A DNA stretch of 64,000 bases from Isoetes taiwanensis (lineage: Eukaryota; Streptophyta; Lycopodiopsida; Isoetales; Isoetaceae). The stretch covers positions 4,060,606 to 4,124,605 of the forward strand of contig JAJEKV010000081.1 in the NCBI GenBank assembly GCA_021234155.1. Direction: 5' to 3'. Position numbers and translations under genes: made by a program. Under the pieces are notes generated by a model, which saw only the letters and a program-made list of their open reading frames with translations, was not told where the DNA came from and made no database searches. This document shows positions 1 to 11,469 of this stretch, piece by piece; within the stretch, counting starts at the first letter, position 1, and each line of letters opens with the position of its first letter.

Positions 1-2110
1 TGCATGTTCAGGCTATCAGACGCAGGTTGGAGCCAAGCATTTTTGAATAACACACCATCAATATGTATGCTTAAAATGTGGTAGCATAATAGATGCCCTG
101 AAAGTGTTTGAGATTATTACCTTGGGCAAATGTTCACGGACTTCTTTAATTACAGCATATGCACACAGTGGAGATGGTAGGAAGGCCCTGGAACTTTTCC
201 ATCAAATGAAGCAAGAAGGTGTGATGCCAACTCGAGTGACTTTTGTTAGCCTAAATGCTTGTTTAAGCCATCAGCAATGCATTTTTGGAGTATGGTAAGC
301 ATATTCACGCTGACATTCTAAGGGCAGGCTGTCAGTCGGATATTTTTGTTTCCAGTACCCTTATAGACATGTGTATGCCAAGTGTGGCATCATGGAGTGT
401 GCAACAAGTCTTTGACAGAATGTTAACATGGAACATTGTGTCTTTGAAATGCAATGGCTGCAGGATATGCCAACAAAGATGATGGCCATGAGGCTTTTTG
501 GTTCTTTTTAAGCAAATGTGTCAGCATGGCATAAAAAGCAAATGAAATTACCTGCTACGCCCTTTTGTGCATGTATTAGGGTTGTTGGCTCATGTATGGA
601 AAGCGGGATGCATGCAAATATTCTTCAATCTGGGCTTGACCTGTACACTTTATTGGCAATAGTCTCACTGATATGTATGCTATGTTGGGACATTGAGTTT
701 GTACCAAATGTGTTTTGAAAGAATGCCTTTATGGAATACCATCTCATGGAATACAATTATTGCAGGATAAGGCGACTAATTTTATAAAGACAATGAACTT
801 TTGGGAAGGATGCAACGAGCATGCTTGACATTTGATGCATTCACGTTTGTCAAGTGTTCTTAGCGCGTGGAAATGGAATGTTGGAACACGGCGTTTGTCC
901 ATGCCTATATTGTAAAACATGCCAGTGAGCCGGATACAAATGTCTCTAGAACACCGGACATGTGGGCGTGAAATGTGGTAGTGTAGATGATGCCGCCTTA
1001 CGCATTTCAAAGGATGCCCCGAAGGTTTACATGGACTCACCGATATCAACATTTCTGCAGCAAGCGGGGAAGGGAACTCGCTATGAAGCTGAAAGCAACG
1101 GGCGGAACATGTTGGAAGCAGATCAGATAACATACCTAAGCATCCTAAGCATCCGGCGATATAATGGCAATACATCGAATTATTGGATTAGAAAAAAAAT
1201 TTTGTCCACTCTAGTATCTTGAAAGTTGATATGGGCCGATATGCTTATCAGTAGTACTCTAGTTGGATATGTATGCCAAGTGTGGAAGCATAGGAGATGC
1301 TTGTCAAGTTTTTGGCAAGATATCACAAAATGTAGTCTCATGGAGTGCTATGATAGGGGACATATCCAGCATGGAAATTGCTTAGAAGCCATTAGGCTTT
1401 TTAGGCAAATGCAGGAAGAAGGAATTAAGCCAAATCAGGTTACATTTATCAGCAAAGATTCTAATGCATGCATGGGAGTATCACATGGAAATGGATTCAT
1501 GCAAAAAGTTTGGAAGCAGGATATGCTTCTATTGGTTCCATAGACAATTCTTTTTAATTGACATGTATGCAAAACGTGGAAGCTTAAATGATGCCCGCCA
1601 GGTATTTGAGAGAATGTGCAAGCCGGACATTGCATTGTGGAATGCAACGATTGCGGGATCTACTCAGCATGGTGAGGCTAGAGAGCCATTTGGTTTGTTT
1701 AATGAAATGCTGCAGGAAGGCTTTAGACCAGATGAAATTACATGGATTTCAATTTTTCTGCATGTAGCCATTCATGCCTCTGGATAGAGGATGCCACTTT
1801 TTCCATTCAATGAGTCAAGACTATAGGATTACACCAGCAGTAGATCATTATGCATGCATGGTGACATCCTTGCTCATGTGGGATGCCTATATGAGGCACG
1901 AGATCCATAGAAGCAATGCCACTCGAACCAGATGCCGTGGTGTGGATGTCCTTCTTGCTGCAAGCAGAGTTTATAAATAATGTAGAAGCTGGAGAGCACT
2001 CTGTTACTTTGTTTGTTGAAGCTGAAGATGTAGCATGTTGCTTCTTATGCAGTACGTACCAGAAGATGAAGTGCAGATGAAAACGGCACCTTCTTGCATG
2101 AAGCGCGCTT
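1..2110 (+). pseudogene. PPR (PLS-type) pseudogene, 5' end outside window
   Basis: Relics of tandem pentatricopeptide repeats, the RNA-binding helical repeats of organelle RNA-processing and editing factors. Pieces lie in all three plus frames. Near base 65 the text reads as a damaged 'MYAKCGSIIDA' motif. Bases 104-298 hold a repeat with 'ALELFHQMKQEGVMPTRVTF'. Further repeat pieces lie at 285-482, 1226-1543 and 1464-1787 ('LIDMYAKRGSLNDARQVFER'). After 1774 come the terminal L2/S2-like segment ('FFHSMSQDYRITPAVDHYAC') and an E-like stretch ('VEAGEHS...EAEDVA') near 1985-2035. No DYW domain is seen after it. Frame changes occur about every 200 bases, so no functional protein is expected. It converges on the minus-strand PPR pseudogene at 3.7-6.85 kb. 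Family assignment is firm; exact ends are approximate. Confidence 0.85.
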
Positions 2111-2632
2111 ATGGTTATGCAAGGTAAAAAGACATGCTTTCATTTTCGGATCAGATTGAAATTAAGCAACCCCACTATTGTAGGGCAAAGCTGGATAGTG
2201 ATTTCAAAACTGGAAGGTCGTCAAATTTTACCAGTTATACTTCATGAGAAAAAAACATGGGATGGGCGCCCATAAAGATGTCCTCATTGTTGAAGCAGGT
2301 ATTGATGCATAAAATTTATTTCTGTTTGGTTCATTGACTAACGCTTATATTTAACCAGCGCCTGATAATATGATGTCCCCTGTTGTCGTCCATATATGGC
2401 CAGATATGATACTCAAGCATATGTGATGGAAAGAGGGTATGGAGGAATCCTGCTCTCACTTTTGTGAGCAGCTCCTACTGCTAATTTCAAAACAGCGCTT
2501 TTAAATGTTAAATACCCTAATGTTACTTTTCATCATTCTAAAAAGGCAGTCGACTTGAGTTCTCATATATCGAACAGTTCTCGGTTCCTGATACTCCCTT
2601 GCTTATAATTCCATTAATACAACTTTATATGT

Positions 2633-3020
2633 GATTGAGTGCAAGACAAGAGGTACAAGTTGTTGAGGTAAAAAACAGATTTAGACTAGAAGTTTGTAAT
2701 AAAAAAAAGTTCCAATATGGGAGAATACTTCCTGACTTGTCCAATTAAGGAAATTTTGTTACAGACTTGAAAATTAATTGGTTTGCACGTCAAGTCATAT
2801 TTGCTTTTAAAATAATATGATTGAATGCAAGGCGAGAGGTACAAGTTGAGGTAAAACAGATCTAGGCTGGAAGTTTGCATATAAAGAATAATGTTTTATC
2901 AGGAATTTAGGATTTAAGAATACTGTCCATTAGGATAATGGATAAAAATTTGTGACAACATGAGAAAGTTAAAAAATTCATGTGGCTTGCACATTAAGCC
3001 ATATTTGCTTTTAAAAATTT
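2633..3020. repeat. Two-copy tandem repeat, about 190 bp period
   Basis: The block starting 'attgagtgcaagacaagagg' near 2635 recurs, diverged, as 'attgaatgcaaggcgagagg' near 2821. The following 'ggtttgcacgtcaagtcata' (about 2778) recurs as 'ggcttgcacattaagccata' (about 2983). No coding signal is seen. From 2111 to 2632 and 3021 to 3734 I see no gene. Confidence 0.7.
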
Positions 3021-3734
3021 TAAATTTACATCCTAGAAACAAGTCTGCACAATCGCTTTGCAGTGCAGGAGAATTTTTACAGCACTCCAGTAAAAGTTGT
3101 CCCACAAGATTAAAGGAGTTTATGGGGACTGATAGGAAGTTGAACAGGTGCATTCAGCATTTCGCAAATAAACTTGAGAGGTAGAAGGCACTTGGCATGA
3201 TGCTGTAGAGTCAATGGGGGAAACATTACAATGTCTAAGGGTCAATTCATTGATCTCAGGAACTTCCTAACATTTCCTCACAAACATGCTATGGTGTTTG
3301 GGAGTCTTCATTAATTTCAACAGCAATTTCAATACAGGCACCTGGAAATGAAGATGCAAAATTGAGAGGTTTTGAGCCACTAAGTGTTGCAATGTGAAAC
3401 TGATGGAGGCACAGTAGCTTGCTTCCTTGTTCTTTTTTCCTCTAGTCCTCCTCTTCTTCACTATCGCCAGCCTTCATATAATTGGTTTTGCTCATATACC
3501 TCCCAATGATATCCAGAAGTAGCAAAGGTGTGATGGCAACCACTAACCCCTGATTATGTCATCATAGCATTTGTGAACACACACACTGTTGTTGTTTGAA
3601 ACAGCACATGATCCTTCACAATGTACATGGTTAGAAAAGCACTTGAGATAGCTGCCTTGCCAGAGCACCTCTTTGTCTGAGCATATGTTGAATTTGAACA
3701 ATATATTTTGCAGGTCCTGTGGTTTAAGCAAATG

Positions 3735-6700
3735 ACACATCATAAATATATCACCACAAGAGCATAAAACCATCTTTGGAAATGGTGCACACAATGGGTG
3801 TCACTTTAACAATAATCTCCCCGCCTTTCAATCCTGATACAATCTTACTTACATTGTGGCAGTCATTACACATTCTCAAATTTTGTTATACGCAATGATT
3901 GACCTGGTGCTGTATTTAGAAGCCCAAAGGCTATGGCCTGTTTTTCTGCATGCCCGCATAATGCTATTTCTTTCTGCTCATCAGAAATGGGTCTCAGAAC
4001 CAGATCTAGCCCGCACATGCCCTTCTTCCTTCAATCTAGAACATAAGATTTCTAGCATTGACATTTCACTGCTTCTCGTTATCAACTACCATGAACTCGT
4101 GCACTTTTAATCCCACCTCTATCAATGCCAATGCAGGTTTTTTTAACTTGTTATGCTTTCAAGAGCAGCCCTGATTTCATATGCATCATCCAACCTGCCA
4201 GCGTTAGCATAAATGTTTGCCATGAGAATGTACGGACTTGCATCTTTTAAATTCATGTGAAGTAGCTGCTTAAAGCACTTCATTTCCTAGCCTCTACTTC
4301 CCCATATGTTTTACAGGCACTGAGCAAAGCAACCCATGTTTCCTCAGAGGGAGAAAAGACTCTGGTTTCAAGAAACTTCTCTGCCTCACATAAATAACCT
4401 GATTGTGCAAGAAGAAAACCATACATGTATAGTGCTTGATTGATGGTGTAATACTGTATTTGTCTATCATCAACTTGAAAAGTCATATCCCTCCACTAAC
4501 AGGTTTGCATGACTACATGCACTAAGAAGAGAAGTAAATGTAATGCCATTTGGCTTCACCCATTTGCTGCTGCATATCCTCAAAACATTGTAAAGCCATG
4601 TCACATTTATTATTAGTGCCATATCCTTTATCATTGCAGACCATGATATAGTATCTCGAATTGAAAGATTGTCGAATACCTTTTGTGCCTCAATAAATGA
4701 ACCACATTTGAAGTACATGTCAACTAAAGTGTTTCCAATATAAAGGTCCTCCTGAATCCACATTCTGAGACTTTCCTATGTAATTCTGTCCCCTTGTCTA
4801 TGGCTCCTATGTTACCACAAGCATTCAAGACACAAGCAAAAAGTAATTTCATTTGAGAGACTCCTCTATTTGCATTTGTTCAAAAACATTGTAGAGCCTC
4901 CTGTGTAAGTCCATGCTCAGCGTGATCCAGCAATCAATGCACTCCATAACACAACGCTCCATTTGGCATATTGTTAAAGACATCCTGAGCATCTAAAAAC
5001 GCACCACATTTGACAAACATATTGATCAAACTGCTTCCAACATGAAGATCCTTTTACAAGTCCTTTGTTTCAATATTATTCTTATGCCTCTGCCTTCATC
5101 TATTATTGCTCCTATATTTCCACAAGCTTTCAAAACACAGGTAAGGGTAGGAACATCTGGAGAGACATTTTGTAAGACCATCTGCTCAAAGCACTTCAGT
5201 GCTGCACCTCCAAGTCCATTTTCTACATAACCTGATAGAAGTGCTTTCCATGACCTGACATCCCTCAGGCAGCTTGTCAAATACTTCCTCTGCTTCTGCA
5301 AGTGAGGCACATGTAGCATACATGTCCACCAAAGCATTACCAACCAGAGGTCCGTGATCAATCCCGCTTTGTCTGATCATAGTGTGTACCTGTCGACCTT
5401 TTACCTATGGCTCCTATGCTGCCAAGCCTTCAAAATAGAGATATAAGTGATAATATTTGGTGAGATGCCTGCTTGCTGCATCTGTTCAAAACATTGACTG
5501 CTTCCCTGGACATGTCCATGTTCACTATAGCTGGCAATTAATGCAGGTATGACACAACATCTCAAGTATGAGATTTTGAAAACTTTCCGCCTCCACAAAT
5601 GATCCACATTTAGCATACATGTCAACCAACGTATTTCCAACCTGCAAATGTCTTGCAAGCCCTTTTCTTAAGATCTCCCCTTATGTAATTCACGCCCTTG
5701 TCTAAAGAACCAGTGATGCCACATGCTTTTAAAACACCAGTGAAGGTGATTGCATCTGGAGATATGCCTTCCAGTCGCATCTGTTCAAAAGACACCAGCG
5801 CTCTATGACCAAGGCCATTTTTCGACACATCCCGCAATTATTGAATTCCAGGATACAACATCATGAAATGATAATTTATCGAACACTTTTTGTGCCTCTT
5901 CAAAAACCGCATCTGGAATACATGCTCACTAATGTGCTAGCAACATTTAGATTTCTTTCAAACCCCGCCATTTTATTTCCATGTAACTTGCAGAGATTGC
6001 ATACATCATCGATGCCCACAAGCTTTCAAAACATTGATAAAAGCAACTGCATCTGGAGAGATGCCATTCAATTGCATTTGCTTAAAACATTTTAATGCCT
6101 CCTGCCCTTGCCCATGTTCAGCATATCCCGCCATTATGCACTCCATGACACGACGTCACCTAACAGGCAGTCCATCAAAGACAGCTCGAAGCCTCCAAAA
6201 GCAATCCACATTTGGCATACATGTCCACCAAAGCATTTCCAACATATTGATTTTCCTCAAAGCCTAGGTGTTTGATATCTCTGTGGATTTTCCGTCCATT
6301 TTCTATATCCTTTAGCATAGTACATGCTTTCACTAGTGCCATAAAGGTATGACTACCAGGATGTGAACCATCAATTTGCATTCTTTGGTAGAGTTTCAAG
6401 GCATACTTCATTGCCCACACTGCGTGCATGCTAATATAAGAGAAGTCCAGGAATGCTCATTGTGATAAATCAGCCTCTCAAAACCTGTTGGCATCAAACG
6501 CATTTCCACATTCCACAAACATTGGCACAATATAGTTTCCAACAGCTCTGTGAGCTTCAAGGCCATGATCACAAATGTGTATGCACACGCTTAGCATATG
6601 CTGATTTTGTTTCTTTCTGCACTTCTGCAAGGTCAAAATAAAGTCTTCTATTGAAGGTAGCAGGATCCCCTGGTCCAAAACAGAGAGGGCCTCTATGCTT

Positions 6701-6850
6701 AGCATCTCCAAAATATTGTTTTTTCAACAAGTGACCAGGAAGATTACGAGGGATTAAGGAGCCTTTGTCAAGTTCACATGGACTATCTCCTTTATCCGTT
6801 TCTTTTTCTTGCCATTTTCCACCACGCCTTTAACTTTAGAATCGACCCAG
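3735..6850 (-). pseudogene. PPR-DYW editing-factor pseudogene
   Basis: A minus-strand PLS-class PPR gene whose intact relatives bind organellar transcripts and deaminate C to U. A lysine-rich leader (about 6720-6840) precedes successive repeats at 6175-6711, 5401-5837, 5026-5380 and 4280-4763, with phrases such as 'VGNALVDMYAKCG' and 'CFEQMQQAGISPNIITYISI'. The E region passes into a DYW domain at about 3740-4060. There 'LCGHAEKQAIAFGLLNTAPG' carries the HxE zinc and catalytic signature, 'CNDCH' the CxxCH zinc motif, 'GGEIIV' follows, and the end 'CSCGDIF' corresponds to CSCGDYW. The pieces sit in different frames with stops between them, so this is a pseudogene unless the sequence is faulty. 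The terminal tripeptide DIF, if real, is atypical. Confidence 0.85.
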
Positions 6851-7395
6851 GTAGGCCTCCTCCCTATGTCTAGAACCAGTATGCGTTTTGGGTTTTGTCT
6901 GTAACTGAGAAAATCTTTGTCTGAGATGACTATTATTCAAAGAAAAAAAATACAAAAGTTATATTGTTTACCTTGATCCTCGTGTTATCCAAACGCACTG
7001 AAGAATTTGGATTGTGGCCATGGCATAAGCCTGCTCTACACGAGCCATAAGAATCTAACAAATTCTGATTCGCAATAGTGCAAAACCCATGCTCCAACGG
7101 ATTATTTAAGGACCAAAACAGGTTTTGAATGGATGAGAAGCTACCAACATTGGTGTGTCCTGAAACGTTGTAAGATCTTCATTCAGAGAGAGCGAACTTC
7201 CTATAGCGTTCAAAACCGCCGGAAGGCAAGAATGAGGACCTCCAGAACTGAGATTGAGATGGCCCTGTTGCAGTGCCCCGATCAGCCCTCAAATGGAGCC
7301 CCCTAGTGGGCAGTAGAATGGGTACACCACGAAAACGTTCATCCGAAAGCTAATTTGTCCGTGCTCTAGGTATGTATTAGATAATTTTGGGGGAA
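6851..7395. other. No gene recognised
   Basis: Upstream flank of the minus-strand PPR pseudogene. It probably held its promoter and 5' UTR, but no specific element can be named. Confidence 0.4.
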
Positions 7396-7470
7396 GGATT
7401 CCGCCTGAGAATTTTCCGCCAGTGCTCCGCCGAGGCTGGCGGGTGGCCGAAAAATTCTCAGGCGGAATCC
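7396..7470. repeat. Inverted repeat (hairpin) with 25-26 bp arms
   Basis: The left arm at 7396-7420 (starting 'ggattccgcctgagaatttt') is the near-perfect reverse complement of 7445-7470. The GC-rich loop is about 24 bp. It is compatible with a decayed fold-back element. No flanking target duplication was identified. Confidence 0.75.
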
Positions 7471-7525
7471 TGACCGCCTGAAAATATAAACGTAGTAACC
7501 ATTTGCTTGAAATTATGGAAGAGGT

Positions 7526-7562
7526 AATTTTAAGGGACTGGAATTTTCAATCCCTTAAAATT
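7526..7562. repeat. Short inverted repeat, 12 bp arms
   Basis: 'aattttaaggga' at 7526-7537 is the exact reverse complement of 7551-7562, with a 13-base loop. It lies just beyond the 7.4-kb hairpin. From 7563 to 8145 I see no convincing gene. Confidence 0.6.
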
Positions 7563-8145
7563 CTTTACGAAATTTTGACCAGCTTCGATTTAGCCCGCGG
7601 AGCGCATCTTTGTACCTATAGCAGCTTCGCCTTCAATTTTGTTTCTTGAATTTCACACCGATTTTTCCTTTCGATTCAGTGCCTGTCTTTATGCGTCTAT
7701 GATGCACAAAACAAGCTTGGCTATGGCCTCCTGTCCCTCAGATGCCCTTGTCTATGCCCTCGTTTATGAATGGTGGCTAGCCCCGTGGCGCCCTCCTCCC
7801 AAAAATAGACAAAAAAGCATTGATTCGACCTTTGTCTAATGGGTTTCGGCGATGATGATTTTTGAGGGCCTCAGAATGAGGAGGCTACGCCCAAAAAACC
7901 CGCCGACACTACGCCGACATAAAATTTCATTGCTTAAAACCCGGGCCAAACAGGCGAATTTTGAAGCCGGTTAAAATTTCAGATATGAAAAAAATTTTCC
8001 CAAGATTTTTGTGAACTTTTTGTGAATGGCTATGGCGGAGGACCGTGAACGCCTATGGCAGAGGAATGGCTATGGCCATGGCTACGTTTCTAAGCAGAAG
8101 TCTTCTTTCTCCCAAGATTTTTTTAGAGAACATACGTAGATTTTT

Positions 8146-9330
8146 CCATAGAATAGAATAGAATAGAATATGATTTTATCGTCCACGGAGACCAACCGCC
8201 TATGGGACCCAAGGCATAAAGAGAGAGCAAAGAAAAGCGACACTACCGTGATTAAAACCCTCACCGGCGGGTTTTGGGAAAACCTTAGTAGCAATAAGGA
8301 TGCCGACATATTGCACCTTATATACATAATCACAAGTACAAGAGGTTAATGTCTAGTGGGGGCATAACCGAGTCCGCTGATCCATTACCTCCCGGAGGGT
8401 ACGATCCCAACAAGCCTACATGAGGCCGCGGCTCAAAAGTTCCTATAAGGCCCGATACATAAATTCAATCGAAAGCATACCGAGCCCGATATGCTCGTGA
8501 CGGACAGCCCGGAGGGCGGATTTTCATCCTCACGGCGCTCTGGACAAAGATCGACAGACTCGGCCCTCACGCCGGCCCCCAATCCATCTCCCCGCCTCAA
8601 TGCGAGGTGGTGCACCCGTAATCACCACCGCTTTTCATGGGTAGATGGGTGCGCAGTAGTGGTGGGGCCCCTCGTGAGCATGGGATTAACCTCGCCGTCG
8701 ATAATTTGCCACCTTGACATGTGATGGCCTCTCAAGATCCCAAAGCTTGGCCATGAAGCAAGCATCCAAGTATCAAGGCAAGGCTGCCTTCTGTATGACC
8801 GTCCACATCTCAGTGCCTCGCACATTCCATAGCGAACCACTGGGCTTGCTTGTCTTTCCAAAGAAGCTTTGAGTCGCCGCTGGGCCCATCGCCATCGCTA
8901 AAGCAAGGTTGGGCAAAAGCTTCATCCATAGCCACCACCTTCGAAGTAAATACGTGACGCTCCAAATAAGCAGCCTCTCAGAATGGAAGGAAGTCTGCCT
9001 CGAGCAAGATCCGACATGGGACCGCGGGATTTCACTCCCAGCTGCCCTGCCAAGAAGGCCTTCTCAGACTGCCTAGATCGCTCCAAGTGGTGAGGGATAT
9101 CATCGCCCCTTACACTTCTCGCCCCCATAGAGGAGGACCGGCTCAACCAAGGCCCCCAACAAGTGTGCCTCGGTGACCCCATGCATACCGCTTTGTGATC
9201 AAGAGTTTTTTATTGCATACAGTGGCTTTCCAAACAGAGGACCCGTGAACCCGATGGATGCATCCCGGCAGGTGGTGGTAGTAGCAAACTCAATGCCCAA
9301 ATATTTATAAGACTCGAGCCACCCGTCAAA
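8146..9330 (-). mobile_element. LINE 3' fragment, minus strand
   Basis: 3' portion of a non-LTR retrotransposon of the same family as the copy at 45.8-49 kb. Translated on the minus strand, 9287-9312 reads 'YKYLGIEF', the block just after the reverse-transcriptase palm. Downstream sequence to about 8620 aligns in order with 45.8-46.3 kb: shared stretches include 'catgggtagatgggtg' versus 'catgggcagatgggtg' and 'cccaaatattt' at the YKYLG block. The relatively GC-rich 3' part (8.35-8.6 kb) is non-coding, and the element appears to end at a pentanucleotide tail (AATAG on the plus strand) at 8148-8171. Frames are broken. The catalytic palm and the endonuclease are absent, so this is a 5'-truncated dead copy. 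Confidence 0.75.
8148..8171. repeat. (AATAG)n microsatellite, probable LINE 3' tail
   Basis: About four copies of 'aatag'. On the minus strand this is a TATTC tail at the 3' end of the LINE fragment. Several LINE clades end in short tandem repeats instead of poly(A). Confidence 0.6.
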
Positions 9331-10317
9331 AGCACAATATAGTGTCTCAAAAAGTCGAATTTCTAACTACAAAAAATAGTTAAAAACGTAGTGGGTTTGT
9401 TAGGTTGTATTTTGAATTTTGCTAAAAATTAAGGGGAAAACGAGGGATTCTGGCTCGAGGAAATAGCAAGAAACGAGAATGGGAGGGAATTTTCCTTCCG
9501 ACTCTCTAGCTCTCCTCCACTGCACGGTTTACCCCATTTCGGCCTTTTTAGCTCTCTTCATAACTCAGACTTTGTTGCAAGGTATGCACGCTTCTCAGGT
9601 TTCTTCGTCGCCATGGCAAAATGGCATCGTGATAAAGCTCAATTAATTTCTTTATTTGCGTGTATATTTGCTCAATTTATATGACCTTTTGTTAGCTCTA
9701 CTCTACCATTTTGATTTCTTGCTTTTGCAATGTTTGCATACATCTCCATGCTTCTCAAATGTAACCTTTAGACCAATTAATATTTCTTGTTATTTGTCCT
9801 TCTTATATTGCCATTGTATTTCATGTTATAATGTTATGTTATATATTGAACATTTCGCCTCTCTAGCTCTCCAATCGAATCAAATACTTGAAGAAAAGTA
9901 TGTACTCATCTCAATTTTCTGCTTTGCCATCATGTATGTTACGTGTAGTTTCATTCTTTTGTTGAAGATGCAATACTAAGAAGAACGGAATTTAGAATGG
10001 GAAAGTAATCCGACAAAATGGCATCGTGATAAAACTTCCTATATTTTTATTTCTTCCTTTAGATTTTATGTGATAGATGTAAGACTTTAATCATGGTAAG
10101 CCCGATCCCTTAAGGTTGTGATGCTGATTTCGGAGGCAGAGACAGATCGCTTTTGATAATTTGTTGTGATAGGCAATAGATGGAGTCTTTTATAGATAGG
10201 CAATAGATGCACCTCTTAGACCATAGTATTTTTTTGTCCTTATATTGCAATTGTATTTTATGATGTCGTAAATCTAATGTAAAGTTGCATTAACAAAGTC
10301 ATCACTTTGTGATCTCA
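9331..10317. other. AT-rich flank with a degenerate direct duplication
   Basis: No gene recognised. 'aaaatggcatcgtgataaa' occurs at about 9618 and again at about 10016. 'attgccattgtatttcatg' near 9808 recurs as 'attgcaattgtattttatg' near 10245. This indicates an old duplication with a period of about 400-430 bp. The stretch may hold the promoter and leader of the following gene. Confidence 0.45.
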
Positions 10318-10788
10318 TGGAAGCGGTTCCAAATCATGCGATTCCCGATTTGAGTGACAAAGGCTTTACCTATAAAGAGTTGTATAGATCGAAAGGCATG
10401 TTGATGATAATGAGATGCTAAGATGTGGGGTCCGAAGGTAAATGGAAAGGCTTGTTACAGTTCAAATTATTAAAGGAAAACAAGAAGGAAGAATTCTTGT
10501 CATTATACAAAAAAATACATGATCGAACCAAGGTTTTAGGAGGGCAAAATACCCCAAATCGGGTAATGGCATTTCGCTACATTGTAATGGGCGGAAATAG
10601 ACCGGATGAGCTTCTATGAGCATGCAAAATCAGCTTCAAAAAGTAGAGCACTTGCAAACAATGTGGATGATGAGCTAGAAAGTGGCACGGTAAACGCATT
10701 CTCCAAAGGGTTTGTCTCCCACCGCACCGCCGGTTCCTCACAAGTTAACTTCACAAAACCTTGGTAGCTCCAACGCGACAAATGATGC
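10318..10788 (+). pseudogene. Possible N-terminal exon of the FCP1-like gene
   Basis: Reading from an ATG at 10318 gives 'MEAVPNHAIPDLSDKGFTYK', a stop near 10421, then a further open stretch to about 10615 rich in Lys and Glu ('LLKENKKEEFLSLYKKIHD'). A one-base shift continues it with 'HAKSASKSRALANNVDDELE' to a stop near 10768. I do not recognise a domain. It is linked to the downstream zinc-binding and phosphatase-like exons only by strand and spacing. The stop and frameshift argue for decay. Confidence 0.35.
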
Positions 10789-10869
10789 CAATTATGCAAA
10801 TGTGTAAAATCCGTGTATTATTCAACTCTAGTTTTTATATTCATTTATTCTATTACCTCCATTGTCATA

Positions 10870-11262
10870 GTAATTTTAGTCCGATTTTAAGTGTAAGTCT
10901 AATTAAGTCTTAATCTAAGTCTAAGTCCGCCTAACTCTAAGTCCTCAGAAAGTCTAAATTAGTCTAATTGCCTAAGTCTCTGTAAGTCTAAGTCGGCCTA
11001 ACTCCTGCCTAAGTCCTGCCTTTAGTCCGAGTCGGGCCTAATTTTGCCTAAGTCCGGCCCAAGTCTAAGTCAGGCCTAGTCTAATTGCCTAAGTCTAAGT
11101 CACCTAAGTCTATCTAAGTCTAAGTGTAAGTCCGCTCTAAGTATGTCTTAGTCTGCTAGTGTAAGTCTAAGTCGGGCCTAAATCAAGATCTAAGTCACCC
11201 GCCTAAGTCCTGCTCTAAGTCTAAGTCACCTAAGTCACCATTCCGCCTAAGTTATGTTTTTA
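10870..11262. repeat. Degenerate CTAAGT-rich tandem array
   Basis: About 390 bp dominated by 'taagtc', 'ctaagt' and 'cctaagtc' words in irregular 6-14 bp spacing, with occasional C/G-rich interruptions such as 'tcgggccta'. It lies between candidate exons of the FCP1-like gene, so it would be intronic. Confidence 0.8.
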
Positions 11263-11469
11263 ATCTAATTATCTTCTTGCATTATAGAAATGTCAAGGAT
11301 CTTGAAGGAATGGATTGCAAATGCGTAACATGATGTCACAAAACCGACACTTGAACCGCGAATCGCATGATGATAAGTGCTTTGACATAAGAGAAAATAT
11401 GAAAGATCTAGAAGTTAAACAGTTCGCTTGACCACCGAAATAAAAAGTATCGCGGATTTGATAACACAA

